Shown piece by piece: positions 12,381 through 24,619 of a stretch of DNA of 64,000 bases (position 1 is the first letter of the stretch; every line of letters begins with the position of its first letter). The stretch spans positions 33,221-97,220 of the forward strand of contig JAKUNG010000018.1 in NCBI GenBank assembly GCA_022452285.1, written 5' to 3'. The notes under the pieces were generated by a model. It saw nothing but the letters and a program-made list of their open reading frames with translations, ran no database searches and had not been told where the DNA came from. The stretch is from Terriglobia bacterium. GTDB lineage: Bacteria; Acidobacteriota; Terriglobia; Versatilivoradales; Versatilivoraceae. The position numbers were made by a program, and so were the translations under genes.

Positions 12381-12806
12381 ATGACAACTTTGAAGCTTGA
12401 AATTGTTTCTCCTGATAGGTTGGTTCTAGCTGAGGAAGTGGAAGAGTTACAAATTCCCGGTAAAGCTGGCTATATAGGTGTTCTCCCAGGCCACACACCT
12501 TTGGTAACTGAGCTTGATATTGGAGAGATGAGCTATAAAAAAGAAGGACAATCTCAGTATGTTTCGATAGTTTTTGGTTATTGCGAAATTTCGTCAGACA
12601 GAATTAATATATTAGCTGAGAAAGCTGAAAAGGCTGAGGAGATTGATTTTTCTAGAGCTGCAGAGTCCCACCATCGAGCTGAAGAAAGGCTGTCTAATCT
12701 CCAAGCTACTGACATTGATTTTGATCGGGCTGCTTCTAGTTTAAAAAGAGCTAAAACTCGCATGGAAGTCAGTAAAAAAACTGGAAATGCCCATTCCAAT
12801 GAATGA
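12381..12806 (+). CDS. atpC: ATP synthase F1 subunit epsilon
   Basis: A 141-residue epsilon subunit. The N-terminal beta-sandwich contains KLEIVSPDRLVLAEEVEELQIPG and the GYIGVLPGHTPLVTEL signature, followed by a C-terminal helical hairpin from about residue 88. Epsilon couples rotation to the c-ring and can inhibit hydrolysis. It is the last gene of the operon; a strong intrinsic terminator follows 165 bases later. Confidence 0.95.
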   Translation: MTTLKLEIVSPDRLVLAEEVEELQIPGKAGYIGVLPGHTPLVTELDIGEMSYKKEGQSQYVSIVFGYCEISSDRINILAEKAEKAEEIDFSRAAESHHRAEERLSNLQATDIDFDRAASSLKRAKTRMEVSKKTGNAHSNE

Positions 12807-12815
12807 AAAAATAGA

Positions 12816-12878
12816 ATGAGGGATAATTCTCGTGTCCTTCTACTTCTTTATATTATAAGTTTTAGTAATGATTATTAA
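12816..12878 (+). other. Possible 20-codon leader peptide upstream of homocitrate synthase
   Basis: A short open frame begins at ATG just after atpC and encodes Val, four consecutive Leu codons (CTT CTA CTT CTT), Tyr and two Ile before TAA. It is followed by a stem-loop and an intrinsic terminator, then homocitrate synthase, which belongs to the LeuA superfamily. No good ribosome-binding site precedes it, and chance is a real alternative. Confidence 0.2.
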
Positions 12879-12920
12879 AGAACGGTGAAAAAAGATTTTT
12901 AAGGAAAAAGCTTTTGAAAA

Positions 12921-12957
12921 AGTTGGAGTAAATGGTTATTGATAAGTTCCTCCAACT
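12921..12957 (+). other. Stem-loop preceding the terminator
   Basis: An 8-base perfect stem (AGTTGGAG at 12921-12928 with CTCCAACT at 12950-12957) encloses a 21-base loop. It ends 13 bases before the terminator hairpin. It could be a pause or protein-binding hairpin in a leader RNA, or simply a 3' structure of the atp transcript. I could not find an alternative pairing with the terminator arms. Confidence 0.5.
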
Positions 12958-12970
12958 GTTCATTTAATCG

Positions 12971-12998
12971 GTGAGAGAGATGCTCTCACTTTTTTTTT
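12971..12998 (+). terminator. Intrinsic terminator after the ATP synthase operon
   Basis: A perfect 7-base stem GTGAGAG/CTCTCAC with a 5-base loop is followed directly by nine T residues. It lies 165 bases beyond atpC and 70 bases before homocitrate synthase. The simplest reading is termination of the atp transcript; a role as an attenuator for the next gene is possible. Confidence 0.85.
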
Positions 12999-13058
12999 GG
13001 TTTGCTATTTAATTTCGATGTGCCAAGATTTGGTTTTAGACGTGGCTATACCGAATGA

Positions 13059-14195
<1,137 letters not shown>

Positions 14196-14322
14196 ATTTA
14201 TGACCAACTTTTAGAACATACCTTAACTTAAAAATCTCTAACTGTTTATTCCCAGTTTTCTAAATAAATCTAGGCTTGTGTTATGGTTTGACTGATCTCT
14301 GGGCTTTAACTAAACTATTATT

Positions 14323-15123
14323 ATGATTACTAATAGTTTTTATTTTGTAGTTTTTAAAAAAAGTATTAGCTATCTCTCTTTGACTTGCCTGTTTACTCTA
14401 TTTACCCCACAAACGCTATTTACCCAGTCCGACTTTTTAAATAGGTCTGAAAGAAAAGCACGGCAGATTTTAAAAAAAACTATTTTATCTTTAGGAGGTT
14501 CTTCCTATATAACGGCTGAAAATATAGTAAAAGAAGGTAAAATTTTTGGATTCCGTCAGGAGAATCTTAGGGCTGCTAACAAATTCCGGATGTTTGAAAA
14601 ACATCCTTTAAAACGGCGAGTTGAATTCGGTGACAAAGGAGAAATCGTATATATAAATGATGCTACTAAAGGCTGGAAAATCAAATATAAGGATGTTAAA
14701 GAACAGTCAAAAGAGGAAATCAAATTTTTTCTAATAAGCATGAAGCACACTTTGGATCATGTTTTGCGCTTCCGTCAAAAAGAAAAAGGTATGAAGATTA
14801 GGTATTTGGGAAAAACTCGATCTCATCTTTTGATTTTAGAGGGTGTACAATTAATGGATAAAGAGGGAGACAAAATCAAAATCTATGTAAATGCCCATGA
14901 CTTCTTGCCCGTCAAAATGGAGTTTAAATCACCTCCATTTGGAAAGCGGTGGGCTACTGAAGATAAATTATTTTTTCATAATTACCATAAGATTAATGGG
15001 ATTAAAATTCCTTTTACTACAATTCTTAACTCTAATGGTTTTAAGGCTACGGAAACCCAGCTTAGTTCAGTTAAGGTGAGTTCTAGTCTTTCGGATTCGC
15101 TATTTTTACCTCCAAAGGAATAG
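14323..15123 (+). CDS. Putative secreted LolA-like outer-membrane lipoprotein-sorting protein
   Basis: A 266-residue protein with an N-terminal hydrophobic segment (about residues 13-32) that looks like a signal peptide, followed by repeated beta-strand pattern typical of the LolA/LolB-like half-barrel: the strands around GWKIKYKDV, YLGKTRSHLLILEGV and KIYVNAHDFLPVKMEF fit. Proteins of this kind are abundant in Acidobacteriota and are often annotated as lipoprotein-sorting proteins, with function rarely tested. It ends 24 bases before hslV. Assignment rests on fold-like pattern, not on a diagnostic residue. Confidence 0.5.
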   Translation: MITNSFYFVVFKKSISYLSLTCLFTLFTPQTLFTQSDFLNRSERKARQILKKTILSLGGSSYITAENIVKEGKIFGFRQENLRAANKFRMFEKHPLKRRVEFGDKGEIVYINDATKGWKIKYKDVKEQSKEEIKFFLISMKHTLDHVLRFRQKEKGMKIRYLGKTRSHLLILEGVQLMDKEGDKIKIYVNAHDFLPVKMEFKSPPFGKRWATEDKLFFHNYHKINGIKIPFTTILNSNGFKATETQLSSVKVSSSLSDSLFLPPKE

Positions 15124-15147
15124 TCATTTTTTTCTGCTAGGAGACTT

Positions 15148-15675
15148 ATGATTAGATCAACAACTGTCATTTGTATTAGAAAAGATGGAAAAACGGTCGT
15201 TGCCGCTGATGGCCAAGTAACTCTTGGAGAAACAATCATTAAAAAGGGCGCTAAAAAAATTCGCCGATTATATAATGGGAAAGTTTTAGCTGGTTTTGCT
15301 GGATCAACAGCGGATGCCTTTGCTTTGTTTACTCGCTTTGAAGGTAAACTGGAGGAATTTCGTGGTAATCTGTCGAGGGCTGCTGTTGAGCTAGCGAAGG
15401 AGTGGAGAACAGACCGGGCCCTTCGTCATCTTGAAGCTTTATTGGTAGTTGCTGACAAAGAGAAAATATTTTTAGTTAGTGGTAATGGAGATTTAATTGA
15501 GCCTGATGATGGAATTGCAGCTATAGGTTCTGGTGGTCCTATTGTAATGGCAGCTGCTCAAGCTTTGGCTAGGCATTCTAGCTTATCAGCTTCAAAGATA
15601 GCTACTGAAGCTATGAAGATTGCAGGTAACATTTGTATTTATACAAACTTAGAGACTTTGATTGAAGAACTTTAA
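15148..15675 (+). CDS. hslV: ATP-dependent protease HslUV, peptidase subunit HslV
   Basis: A 175-residue proteasome-like peptidase. Alignment by eye with E. coli HslV places the catalytic N-terminal threonine at T5 ([12 protein letters not shown]), so a four-residue propeptide must be removed. Conserved [14 protein letters not shown]-like [38 protein letters not shown] and AIGSGG are present. HslV forms a double hexameric ring capped by HslU, whose gene follows 30 bases later. The slightly longer propeptide is the only oddity. Confidence 0.96.
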   Translation: MIRSTTVICIRKDGKTVVAADGQVTLGETIIKKGAKKIRRLYNGKVLAGFAGSTADAFALFTRFEGKLEEFRGNLSRAAVELAKEWRTDRALRHLEALLVVADKEKIFLVSGNGDLIEPDDGIAAIGSGGPIVMAAAQALARHSSLSASKIATEAMKIAGNICIYTNLETLIEEL

Positions 15676-15705
15676 AGAACTTGTTTCAATTTAGATTTAG
15701 AACAA

Positions 15706-17124
15706 ATGAAAAATCAAAGAGGAGAAATGGTTATTTATTTGCCTGGTGCGATGGACGAGGTGGGAATTTTAGATAATTTGAGTCCTCGGGAAATTGTAAC
15801 TCATTTAGATAAGCATGTTATTGGTCAAAAATCAGCTAAACGAGCAGTTGCCATTGCGCTCCGTAACAGATTTCGACGACAGAAATTACCAGAAGAGATG
15901 GCTGAAGAGGTGATGCCAAAAAACATTATTATGATTGGCTCTACAGGAGTTGGTAAGACTGAGATTGCTCGTAGATTGTCAAAATTAGCTAATTCACCTT
16001 TTTTGAAAGTTGAAGCATCTAAATATACCGAAGTTGGTTATGTTGGTCGCGATGTAGAGTCAATGATTCGTGACTTGGTAGAAATTGCAGTTGAATTAGT
16101 TCGTGAAGAGAAGTTAGAAGAAGTTGTTGATAAAGCAGAACAGAATGCAGAAGAGAGAATTCTTGATCTGCTACTTCCTCCAAGACCCCAACCTACTGAG
16201 GAGAAAGCTTCTAACGAGGAGATTTTAAAGGGTCAACAAGCTTTTAAAAGAACTCGAGAAAAACTTCGCAACCAACTACGTGAAGGAAAGTTAGACGATC
16301 ATCAGGTAGAGGTAGAAGCAAAAACCAAAAATATGCCTGCTTTCGAAATTATTTCAAATTCTGGTATCGAAGATATGGATATTAATGTAAAAGATATGTT
16401 GCCAGGGATTTTTGGACAGAAAACAAAAAAGCGCAAGATGCGAGTGGATGAAGCTAGAGAATACCTTCTCCAAGAGGAAGAACAAAAGCTTGTTGATATG
16501 GATCAGGTAACTCGCATTGCAGTTGAACGTGTGGAACAAAATGGGATCATTTTCCTTGATGAGATTGACAAGATTTCAGGTCGAGAAGGATCACGTGGCC
16601 CTGAAGTAAGCAGGGAAGGAGTTCAACGTGATATTCTTCCAATTGTTGAAGGTACAACGGTAAACACGCGTTATGGGATGGTCCGTACGGATCACATTTT
16701 ATTTATTGCTGCTGGAGCATTTCACGTTAGTAAGCCTGCTGATCTAATTCCTGAACTACAAGGGCGTTTTCCAATTCGTGTAGAGCTTGAATCCCTTTCA
16801 GTTGATGACTTTGTTCGGATTCTGACGGAGCCAAAAAGTGCTTTGATCAAACAATATGTTGGCCTTATGAATACAGAAGGTATTAAACTTCATTTTAGTA
16901 AGGGAGCTATCCTAACAATTGCTAAGTTTGCAGCTTTGGTTAATGAACGAACTGAGAACATAGGAGCTCGGCGATTACATACTATTATGGAAAAATTGCT
17001 GGATGAAATTTCTTTTGAAGGCCCTGATCTTGAGCAAAAGAATGTTGTTATTGACGAGGAGTACGTTCAAAAGATGTTAGCATCAGTGGTTGAAGATCAA
17101 GATCTTAGTCGGTACATCCTTTAA
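15706..17124 (+). CDS. hslU: ATP-dependent protease HslUV, unfoldase subunit HslU
   Basis: An AAA+ unfoldase of up to 472 residues. Walker [10 protein letters not shown] lies near residues 78-86, Walker [12 protein letters not shown] near 280-290, and the HslU-specific I-domain (about residues 125-245, charged and helical) lies between them. [11 protein letters not shown] and NIGARRLHT are the sensor regions. The start is uncertain: ATGs at 15706, 15727 and 15751 are in frame, and the last gives the family-like N-terminus [16 protein letters not shown]. The extreme C-terminus LSRYIL matches the tail that docks into HslV. Confidence 0.96.
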   Translation: MKNQRGEMVIYLPGAMDEVGILDNLSPREIVTHLDKHVIGQKSAKRAVAIALRNRFRRQKLPEEMAEEVMPKNIIMIGSTGVGKTEIARRLSKLANSPFLKVEASKYTEVGYVGRDVESMIRDLVEIAVELVREEKLEEVVDKAEQNAEERILDLLLPPRPQPTEEKASNEEILKGQQAFKRTREKLRNQLREGKLDDHQVEVEAKTKNMPAFEIISNSGIEDMDINVKDMLPGIFGQKTKKRKMRVDEAREYLLQEEEQKLVDMDQVTRIAVERVEQNGIIFLDEIDKISGREGSRGPEVSREGVQRDILPIVEGTTVNTRYGMVRTDHILFIAAGAFHVSKPADLIPELQGRFPIRVELESLSVDDFVRILTEPKSALIKQYVGLMNTEGIKLHFSKGAILTIAKFAALVNERTENIGARRLHTIMEKLLDEISFEGPDLEQKNVVIDEEYVQKMLASVVEDQDLSRYIL

Positions 17125-17153
17125 ATTAGAATAAAAGAGTTAAATCTCTGAGT

Positions 17154-18245
17154 TTGAATATAATCAACTTCCAGTATCAATTAGCATTAATAATAGGGCT
17201 CATTTTATCTGTTATAGCTGGAGCCTGTGGAAAAATTGGTGAGCCTCTACCCCCACTGAGTACTATTCCTAGACCTGTTTTGGATTTGATGGTTCAACAA
17301 GAAGGCCAGAAGATGACTTTAAGCTGGACAATGCCCCAGTTTAATGTCGATGGTAGTTCTGCAGGAACAATTTCAGCTATTAATATTTATAGATTAATTA
17401 GACATAGGGACAATTCTTCTCCTAATTTTTCCTCAGTAAACTTCGATAGCAATCCATGGAAAAGTGTGCAGTATAGAGAGCTTAATGATCAGAATGCTCA
17501 AGGTAAGATAGTATTCCTCGATTTACTGGAAGATCTCAAACCAGAGGAAATTATTGATCGTGACGTTAGTTATGCCTTAGAAGTGCTTAACAATAAGCAA
17601 AAGAGTGCGGGGTTCTCCAATGTTGTCACTCTATCCATCTTTCCAGTTCCTCTACCCCCCACAACTTTAAACTTTGTACTTAATGAAAGATTTATTGAGA
17701 TACGATGGATTCCTTCTGGTAAGGGTATAGATGGGTCAAAAGTGATGCTTGAAGTTAAATTTAATGTGTATCGGAGTGAACACTCGGGAGTTTATGAGAG
17801 TACTCCTATTAATGCTACACCTATATTAGGAAACTATTTTAGAGATCGATCAACTGGTTTGGGAAAAAAGACTTATTACAAAGTTCGTGCAGTTGTTAAA
17901 ACTCCCCAAGGGTTGATTGAAAGTCAAGATTCAAATGAAGCTTCTATCATTAACAATGACATTTATCCTCCTACTATTCCAAAACAAATAACTATTGTTA
18001 GTACCCAGACCTCTTTAGATCTAATTTGGTTCCCTAATTCTGAGATAGATATAGCTGGTTATCATATTTATCGAAAAGAAAAAAAATCTAGATTTATACG
18101 GATTTCATCTGACCTAATTCGTCAAACTTCCTTTTCAGATAGTACTGTTAAAAAGGGTACCACTTATTTTTATAAGGTTACCGCTATTGATCAGTCAAAA
18201 AATGAAAGTGGCTATTCAGAAGTAGTAAGTGATGCAATAGAATAA
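17154..18245 (+). CDS. Putative lipoprotein with fibronectin type III-like domains
   Basis: A 363-residue protein with an N-terminal hydrophobic segment and a probable lipidation cysteine near residue 25 (VIAGACGK, not a perfect lipobox). Two to three fibronectin type III-like repeats follow; ISAINIYRL, VKFNVYRSE and IAGYHIYRKEK mark equivalent strands, and YFYKVTAIDQSKNES is a typical FN3 end. It is probably anchored in a membrane facing the periplasm. The start is TTG with only weak ribosome-binding sequence. It lies between hslU and pccB on the same strand. The specific role is unknown. Confidence 0.65.
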   Translation: MNIINFQYQLALIIGLILSVIAGACGKIGEPLPPLSTIPRPVLDLMVQQEGQKMTLSWTMPQFNVDGSSAGTISAINIYRLIRHRDNSSPNFSSVNFDSNPWKSVQYRELNDQNAQGKIVFLDLLEDLKPEEIIDRDVSYALEVLNNKQKSAGFSNVVTLSIFPVPLPPTTLNFVLNERFIEIRWIPSGKGIDGSKVMLEVKFNVYRSEHSGVYESTPINATPILGNYFRDRSTGLGKKTYYKVRAVVKTPQGLIESQDSNEASIINNDIYPPTIPKQITIVSTQTSLDLIWFPNSEIDIAGYHIYRKEKKSRFIRISSDLIRQTSFSDSTVKKGTTYFYKVTAIDQSKNESGYSEVVSDAIE

Positions 18246-18277
18246 AGAAACTTTACTAAAGTGAAGGGAGTGTCCAA

Positions 18278-19843
18278 GTGCCCTCAAAAAAACAAAACAA
18301 AAAATCTCCTTTAGAACAATTAGAGGAATTTAATCGTATGGCAGAACTAGGAGGTGGTGTCGAACGTCAGGCTCGTCAGCATCAATTAGGTAAATTGACT
18401 GCCAGAGAGCGTGTCGAATTTTTGCTCGATGGAGATTCATTTGAAGAATTAGATAAATTTGTCAAACATAGATGTCTAGATTTTGGAATGGAAGAAAAAC
18501 AATTTTTTGGAGACGGTGTAGTTTCAGGTTTTGGCAAAATTGACGGTCGTTTAGTTTATGTATTTGCCCAAGATTTTACTGTTTTTGGCGGATCATTATC
18601 TGAAACTAATGCTTCTAAGATTTGTAAGGTTATGGATTTAGCTATGAAAATGGGTGCTCCAATTATTGGTCTTAATGATTCAGGAGGGGCTCGAATACAA
18701 GAGGGAGTGTCATCATTAGCAGGTTTCTCTGACATCTTTTTAAGGAACACCTTGGCTTCAGGAGTTGTACCACAAATTTCAGCTATAATGGGTCCTTGTG
18801 CAGGAGGTGCAGTATATTCACCGGCAATTACTGATTTTGTGATTATGGTTAAAGAAAGCAGCTATATGTTTATTACTGGGCCAGATGTTATTAAAGTCGT
18901 TACTCATGAAGATGTATCGAAAGAAGAACTTGGTGGAGCTAGTACTCATAATTCTCGGAGTGGCGTTGCTCATTTTGCTGTCAATGATGACCAGGAGTGT
19001 CTGAGACTTATTAGGGAGTTAGTTTCATTTGTTCCTTCAAATAACATGGAAGATCCTCCTAGGAAAGTTAGTGAGGATTCTTTGGTTCGCAGCAATGATA
19101 AGCTTGATGATCTAATTCCTACTGAATCTAACCAACCCTACGATATGAAGGAAATAATTAGTGAAGTAGTTGATGATAATTATTTTTTTGAGGTTCATGC
19201 CTTGTTTGCAAGGAATATTATAGTGGGGTTTGCTCGCTTAGGGGGGCGTTCTGTAGGTATTGTAGCAAATCAGCCGGCAGTGTTGGCTGGCTGTTTAGAC
19301 ATTGATGCTTCATCGAAAGCTGCCCGGTTTGTTCGCTTTTGCGATGCCTTTAACATCCCATTAGTTAGTTTCGAAGATGTTCCAGGCTTTTTACCCGGAA
19401 CTGCTCAAGAATTTGGGGGAATTATTAAACATGGAGCTAAGTTGTTATTTGCTTTTGCCGAAGCAACAGTACCGAAGATTACGGTAATTACTAGAAAAGC
19501 CTATGGTGGTGCTTATTGTGTAATGGCTTCAAAACACCTCCGCACGGACATCAATTTTGCTTATCCTACAGCTGAAATAGCTGTAATGGGACCAGATGGA
19601 GCCGTCAATATTATTTACCGTAAGGAATTAGATACAGCTGAAGATTTAGCGTTAGAAAAGGACAATCTTGTCCAAGAATTTCGTCAAAAATTTGCAAATC
19701 CATATGTGGCTGCAGAAAAAGGGTTTGTAGATGAAGTAATTATGCCTCGCGAAACTCGGCAAAAATTAATCTGTGCTCTAAACATGTTAGAAAACAAAAA
19801 AGATAATGTTCCTCCAAAAAAACATGGCAACATTCCTCTTTAG
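18278..19843 (+). CDS. pccB: Acyl-CoA (propionyl-CoA) carboxylase, carboxyltransferase beta chain
   Basis: A 521-residue carboxyltransferase with two crotonase-like halves. [13 protein letters not shown] and [16 protein letters not shown] in the first half, and [22 protein letters not shown] and [11 protein letters not shown] in the second, are hallmark motifs of the PccB/methylmalonyl-CoA carboxyltransferase family. It transfers CO2 from carboxybiotin to propionyl-CoA or a similar acyl-CoA. The biotin carboxylase and carrier genes follow on the same strand after one unknown gene, and a methylmalonyl-CoA mutase chain lies further right, supporting propionyl-CoA. The start is GTG behind GAAGGGAG. 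Confidence 0.93.
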   Translation: MPSKKQNKKSPLEQLEEFNRMAELGGGVERQARQHQLGKLTARERVEFLLDGDSFEELDKFVKHRCLDFGMEEKQFFGDGVVSGFGKIDGRLVYVFAQDFTVFGGSLSETNASKICKVMDLAMKMGAPIIGLNDSGGARIQEGVSSLAGFSDIFLRNTLASGVVPQISAIMGPCAGGAVYSPAITDFVIMVKESSYMFITGPDVIKVVTHEDVSKEELGGASTHNSRSGVAHFAVNDDQECLRLIRELVSFVPSNNMEDPPRKVSEDSLVRSNDKLDDLIPTESNQPYDMKEIISEVVDDNYFFEVHALFARNIIVGFARLGGRSVGIVANQPAVLAGCLDIDASSKAARFVRFCDAFNIPLVSFEDVPGFLPGTAQEFGGIIKHGAKLLFAFAEATVPKITVITRKAYGGAYCVMASKHLRTDINFAYPTAEIAVMGPDGAVNIIYRKELDTAEDLALEKDNLVQEFRQKFANPYVAAEKGFVDEVIMPRETRQKLICALNMLENKKDNVPPKKHGNIPL

Positions 19844-19949
19844 ATAATCGAGACTTTTTCAGTTTTTTTTTAGAATATCAATGGACTTTATTTAAAACTG
19901 TTACCACAGCAATCGTTTTAATTTCACTGTTGGACAGTCATTTTTGGAT

Positions 19950-21086
19950 ATGTTGAATAAAACATTGATGAAGTTAACCTTTTCAATTATTTTTGTTTTC
20001 TTCATATTTGAAGGTAGCTTTTCTTTAGCAAATTTTGATCCTAACCGAATCAAAATTTTGATTCGAACTGATTTGGACATTGTTTATCACACTTTAGCTC
20101 ACTTAGATCTTTTAAAGTCTTCCTCTAATCTTTTTTCTCAAAGTTATTTAAAGGAAATCCGTCAAGCCAAAGAAGATCTCAAAATAGGTATGACTCGATT
20201 AGATCGAGAAAGGGATACACTAAGAATTATTTACCATAAATATTCTAAACTGCGGTTCTTATATAAAGCACCGTTCATAGCTGATGATTTTTCTTCATTC
20301 AAACAGGCATTAAAATTAATTGATTATAATTTTCGAATTCAATCAACTCAATCAGAGCGTAAAGGAGAAGAAAGAAAGTTGCCACTGATATTTGGAAATA
20401 GTCAGCGTCTCATACCAATTTTTCAAAAACATTTTTCAACTAAAATGGAAAGAGATTTTGTCAAAAAATTTGCAGCTTGTCTCGATGAAGAGTTTGTTAA
20501 TTTTTATCAATTGTATCGGGAAGCTCGGATGGAGTTGGACCAGGGTAGTATCGAGTTGTTTTCTGAATTTTGGAAAACAAAAGGACTGAAAATTTTATGG
20601 CCTTGGGCTTTTTATTCTGGGGCAAAGGAGTTTAAGATTTACCTGTCACCGGTTATGTATAGAAATGGTTTAAGGCAACAATTAATTGAGGGGAGTGATT
20701 TATCATTTTTTGTAGTGGCTCCATTACCAAAGACTTTATCAGAAGCCATTCATTCGTTTTTTGTCATTTTACAGCAAACAGTTCATCGTTCTACTGACGA
20801 TCTTGTGATACTTGGATCCTCACCGAATCAGAATGAACGAACAGCCTCTTTGAACAAGATTCGTGAAAATGCTTCCATTTATGCTGGTCATCTCTATTTG
20901 AAAGTACGTTTTCCTGAATATCATCAATCATATTTGAGGTTTTTTGTGGAAAAGGGAACTAATGAGAAAATAGAATCCGAAGACTTGGAGGATACCTTGA
21001 TTCAGAAATATGCTGTGAATGAGACTTCCCTAAGACAAATTGAAAATCTTGTGAATCAACTTATACATAATACCCATTTTAATTAG
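19950..21086 (+). CDS. Unknown secreted protein inside the carboxylase cluster
   Basis: About 378 residues from ATG 19950 (an in-frame TTG at 19944 is also possible). It has an N-terminal signal-like segment (about residues 8-27) and a largely helical remainder rich in aromatic residues and Lys/Glu. I recognise no family. FAACLDEEFVNFYQLYREAR and ENASIYAGHLYLKVRFPEYH are the most distinctive stretches; no HExxH, nucleophile motif or metal-binding cluster is evident. It lies between pccB and the biotin carboxylase and ends two bases before the latter, which suggests co-expression rather than a shared reaction, since a secreted protein would not meet cytoplasmic carboxylase. Confidence 0.6.
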   Translation: MLNKTLMKLTFSIIFVFFIFEGSFSLANFDPNRIKILIRTDLDIVYHTLAHLDLLKSSSNLFSQSYLKEIRQAKEDLKIGMTRLDRERDTLRIIYHKYSKLRFLYKAPFIADDFSSFKQALKLIDYNFRIQSTQSERKGEERKLPLIFGNSQRLIPIFQKHFSTKMERDFVKKFAACLDEEFVNFYQLYREARMELDQGSIELFSEFWKTKGLKILWPWAFYSGAKEFKIYLSPVMYRNGLRQQLIEGSDLSFFVVAPLPKTLSEAIHSFFVILQQTVHRSTDDLVILGSSPNQNERTASLNKIRENASIYAGHLYLKVRFPEYHQSYLRFFVEKGTNEKIESEDLEDTLIQKYAVNETSLRQIENLVNQLIHNTHFN

Positions 21087-21088
21087 CA

Positions 21089-22585
21089 ATGTTTAAAAAA
21101 ATCTTGATCGCTAATCGTGGTGAAATAGCTGTAAGAATTATTAGGGCAGCTAGAGAAATGGAGATTCAAACGGTAGCTGTTTACTCTGAGTGTGATCGTT
21201 TGTCTCTGCATGTTCGCTTTGCTGACGAGGCTTACTTTTTAGGACCATCCCCTGCATTAGAGAGCTATCTCGACATTAAAAAGATACTCTTTGTTGCTAC
21301 AAGCAGTGGATGTGATGCTATTCATCCTGGTTATGGATTTTTATCTGAGAATCCCGAATTTGCCAGACAATGCTGTGAAAAAAAAATAAGTTTTATTGGT
21401 CCTTCAGCTGAGTCCATGGAATTGATGGGAGAGAAAATAGTTGCTCGGAGAACAGCGAGTCAGGCCGGAGTTCCTGTTGTTCCAGGTACAAACACCATAC
21501 AAGATGATATAACACACACTGAAAAAATTGGACAGGATATAGGGTATCCATTAATGGTTAAGGCAGCTGCTGGAGGTGGCGGCAAAGGAATGCGCTTAGT
21601 ATCTTCACCAAAAGAACTCGAATCTGCTATACGAGATGCTCAGTCAGAAGCACAAGCAGCATTTGGAAATCCATCAGTTTATATTGAAAAATTTATTCAA
21701 AGCCCGAGGCATATTGAGATCCAAGTACTAGCTGATGGGCATGGGAATATATTACACCTAGGTGAACGAGAGTGTTCTATTCAGAGGCGTCATCAGAAAG
21801 TGATTGAAGAATGTCCATCACCTCTAATGACTAATGAGTTAAGGTTACAGATGGGACAGGCTGCAATTAAAATTGCACAGAAGTGTTCTTATAGAAATGC
21901 TGGAACAGTAGAATTTATAGTTGATTCTCAACAGAACTTCTTTTTTCTAGAAATGAATACCCGCCTCCAAGTTGAACATCCTATAACCGAGATGGTGACT
22001 GGAATAGATCTCGTAAAACGCCAAATTAAAATTGCAGCCGGTGAAAAATTAGATCTCCAGCAACAAGATATATTTTGGAAAGGTACATCCTTAGAATGTC
22101 GTATCTATGCCGAGGATCCTGAAAATCAATTCTTTCCTTCACCTGGTACCATAAAAAAACTGCAGCGTCCTTCTGGTCCGGGTGTTAGGGAAGATAGTGG
22201 AATTTATGAAGGTTATACAGTACCCATCTTTTACGATCCACTTTTATCTAAGCTTATCGTCTGGGGAGAAAATCGTTCTGAGGCAATTAGGAAGATGCAA
22301 CAAGCTCTAAGTGAGTACCAAATCTCTGGAATTATAACAAATGTTAATTTTCTAAAATCAATACTAAAAAATGATAAATTTTCTTCAGCAGATCTGAGTA
22401 CTGATTTTATTGAAAAGTACTATCGTGGAATTTCTTCTGGTTCTGGTCATGAGTCGTTAGAAGAAATAGCTATCATTGCTGCTGCTCTTTTTTCAAGCCA
22501 GACTCAGGAGAAGATTCTTAGTAAATCTCCTGAAAACGAAAGCCCATGGAAATTTTGGGGAAGATGGAATGGCCTGCGAAAGTAG
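21089..22585 (+). CDS. accC: Biotin carboxylase subunit of acyl-CoA carboxylase
   Basis: A 498-residue biotin carboxylase. The N-terminal FKKILIANRGEIAVRIIRAA, the ATP-grasp glycine loop KAAAGGGGKGMR (near residues 160-171), ERECSIQRRHQKVIEE and FLEMNTRLQVEHPITE are all present. It has no biotin-attachment domain; that is encoded by the next gene. Length is a little over bacterial AccC (about 450). It could serve acetyl-CoA or propionyl-CoA carboxylase; proximity to pccB favours propionyl-CoA. Confidence 0.94.
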   Translation: MFKKILIANRGEIAVRIIRAAREMEIQTVAVYSECDRLSLHVRFADEAYFLGPSPALESYLDIKKILFVATSSGCDAIHPGYGFLSENPEFARQCCEKKISFIGPSAESMELMGEKIVARRTASQAGVPVVPGTNTIQDDITHTEKIGQDIGYPLMVKAAAGGGGKGMRLVSSPKELESAIRDAQSEAQAAFGNPSVYIEKFIQSPRHIEIQVLADGHGNILHLGERECSIQRRHQKVIEECPSPLMTNELRLQMGQAAIKIAQKCSYRNAGTVEFIVDSQQNFFFLEMNTRLQVEHPITEMVTGIDLVKRQIKIAAGEKLDLQQQDIFWKGTSLECRIYAEDPENQFFPSPGTIKKLQRPSGPGVREDSGIYEGYTVPIFYDPLLSKLIVWGENRSEAIRKMQQALSEYQISGIITNVNFLKSILKNDKFSSADLSTDFIEKYYRGISSGSGHESLEEIAIIAAALFSSQTQEKILSKSPENESPWKFWGRWNGLRK

Positions 22586-22640
22586 CAATGATATAGAGTA
22601 TTTCTAATTTTTTGAATGAATTTGGCAAGGATATACTGAA

Positions 22641-23162
22641 ATGAAGGGTGTTCGCTCTAGAAAATTTTGTTATGAAATTGCAGTGGGGGGTTGCATTAAA
22701 AAACTGGAGCTCGAATGGTCCGATGAAAATGCTCAGGTCAGTTTTGCTGGAAAATCTTTTCAGGTCAATGTAGGTAAAATATCTGAGGATAACTTTTCCC
22801 TAATTTTGAACGGGTACTCTTACGATGTAATTGTTAACTCTCAGCCAAGTAGTTTCCAAGTTTTTGTAAATGGAATGCCTTTTAATGTAGAGTTGTATGA
22901 TCCTCGAAAAGCCAGTTTATTTGCTTCAAGTGAAATGGGTGATTCTGGACCTACGGTTGTTTCAAGCTCAATGCCCGGAAAGGTCATTAAGCTCCTAGTT
23001 TCTAAAGGAGAAACAGTGAAAAAGGGACAGGGTCTTATAATAATAGAGGCAATGAAAATGCAGAATGAACTTAAATCTCCAAAAGCAGGGAGAATAAACG
23101 AGATAAATGTTGTTGAGAATCAAGCAGTAAATAATAAAGATCCTCTTTTAATTGTGGAATAG
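22641..23162 (+). CDS. Biotin carboxyl carrier protein of acyl-CoA carboxylase
   Basis: A 173-residue carrier protein. The C-terminal biotinyl domain (about residues 103-173) has the attachment motif EAMKMQNEL with K139 as the biotinylated lysine, preceded by SSSMPGKVIKLLV. The N-terminal 90 residues form a beta-rich domain like the one linking carboxylase and biotin domains in PccA-type alpha chains. So the alpha chain of propionyl-CoA carboxylase is split in two genes here. Its stop lies six bases from the convergent serS stop. Confidence 0.9.
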   Translation: MKGVRSRKFCYEIAVGGCIKKLELEWSDENAQVSFAGKSFQVNVGKISEDNFSLILNGYSYDVIVNSQPSSFQVFVNGMPFNVELYDPRKASLFASSEMGDSGPTVVSSSMPGKVIKLLVSKGETVKKGQGLIIIEAMKMQNELKSPKAGRINEINVVENQAVNNKDPLLIVE

Positions 23163-23168
23163 ACTCTT

Positions 23169-24560
<1,392 letters not shown>

Positions 24561-24619
24561 TTAGTTAATTAGTTGTTGGATTGCAACTATTCTGAACATA
24601 GCATGATCAGTAGTCAGAG

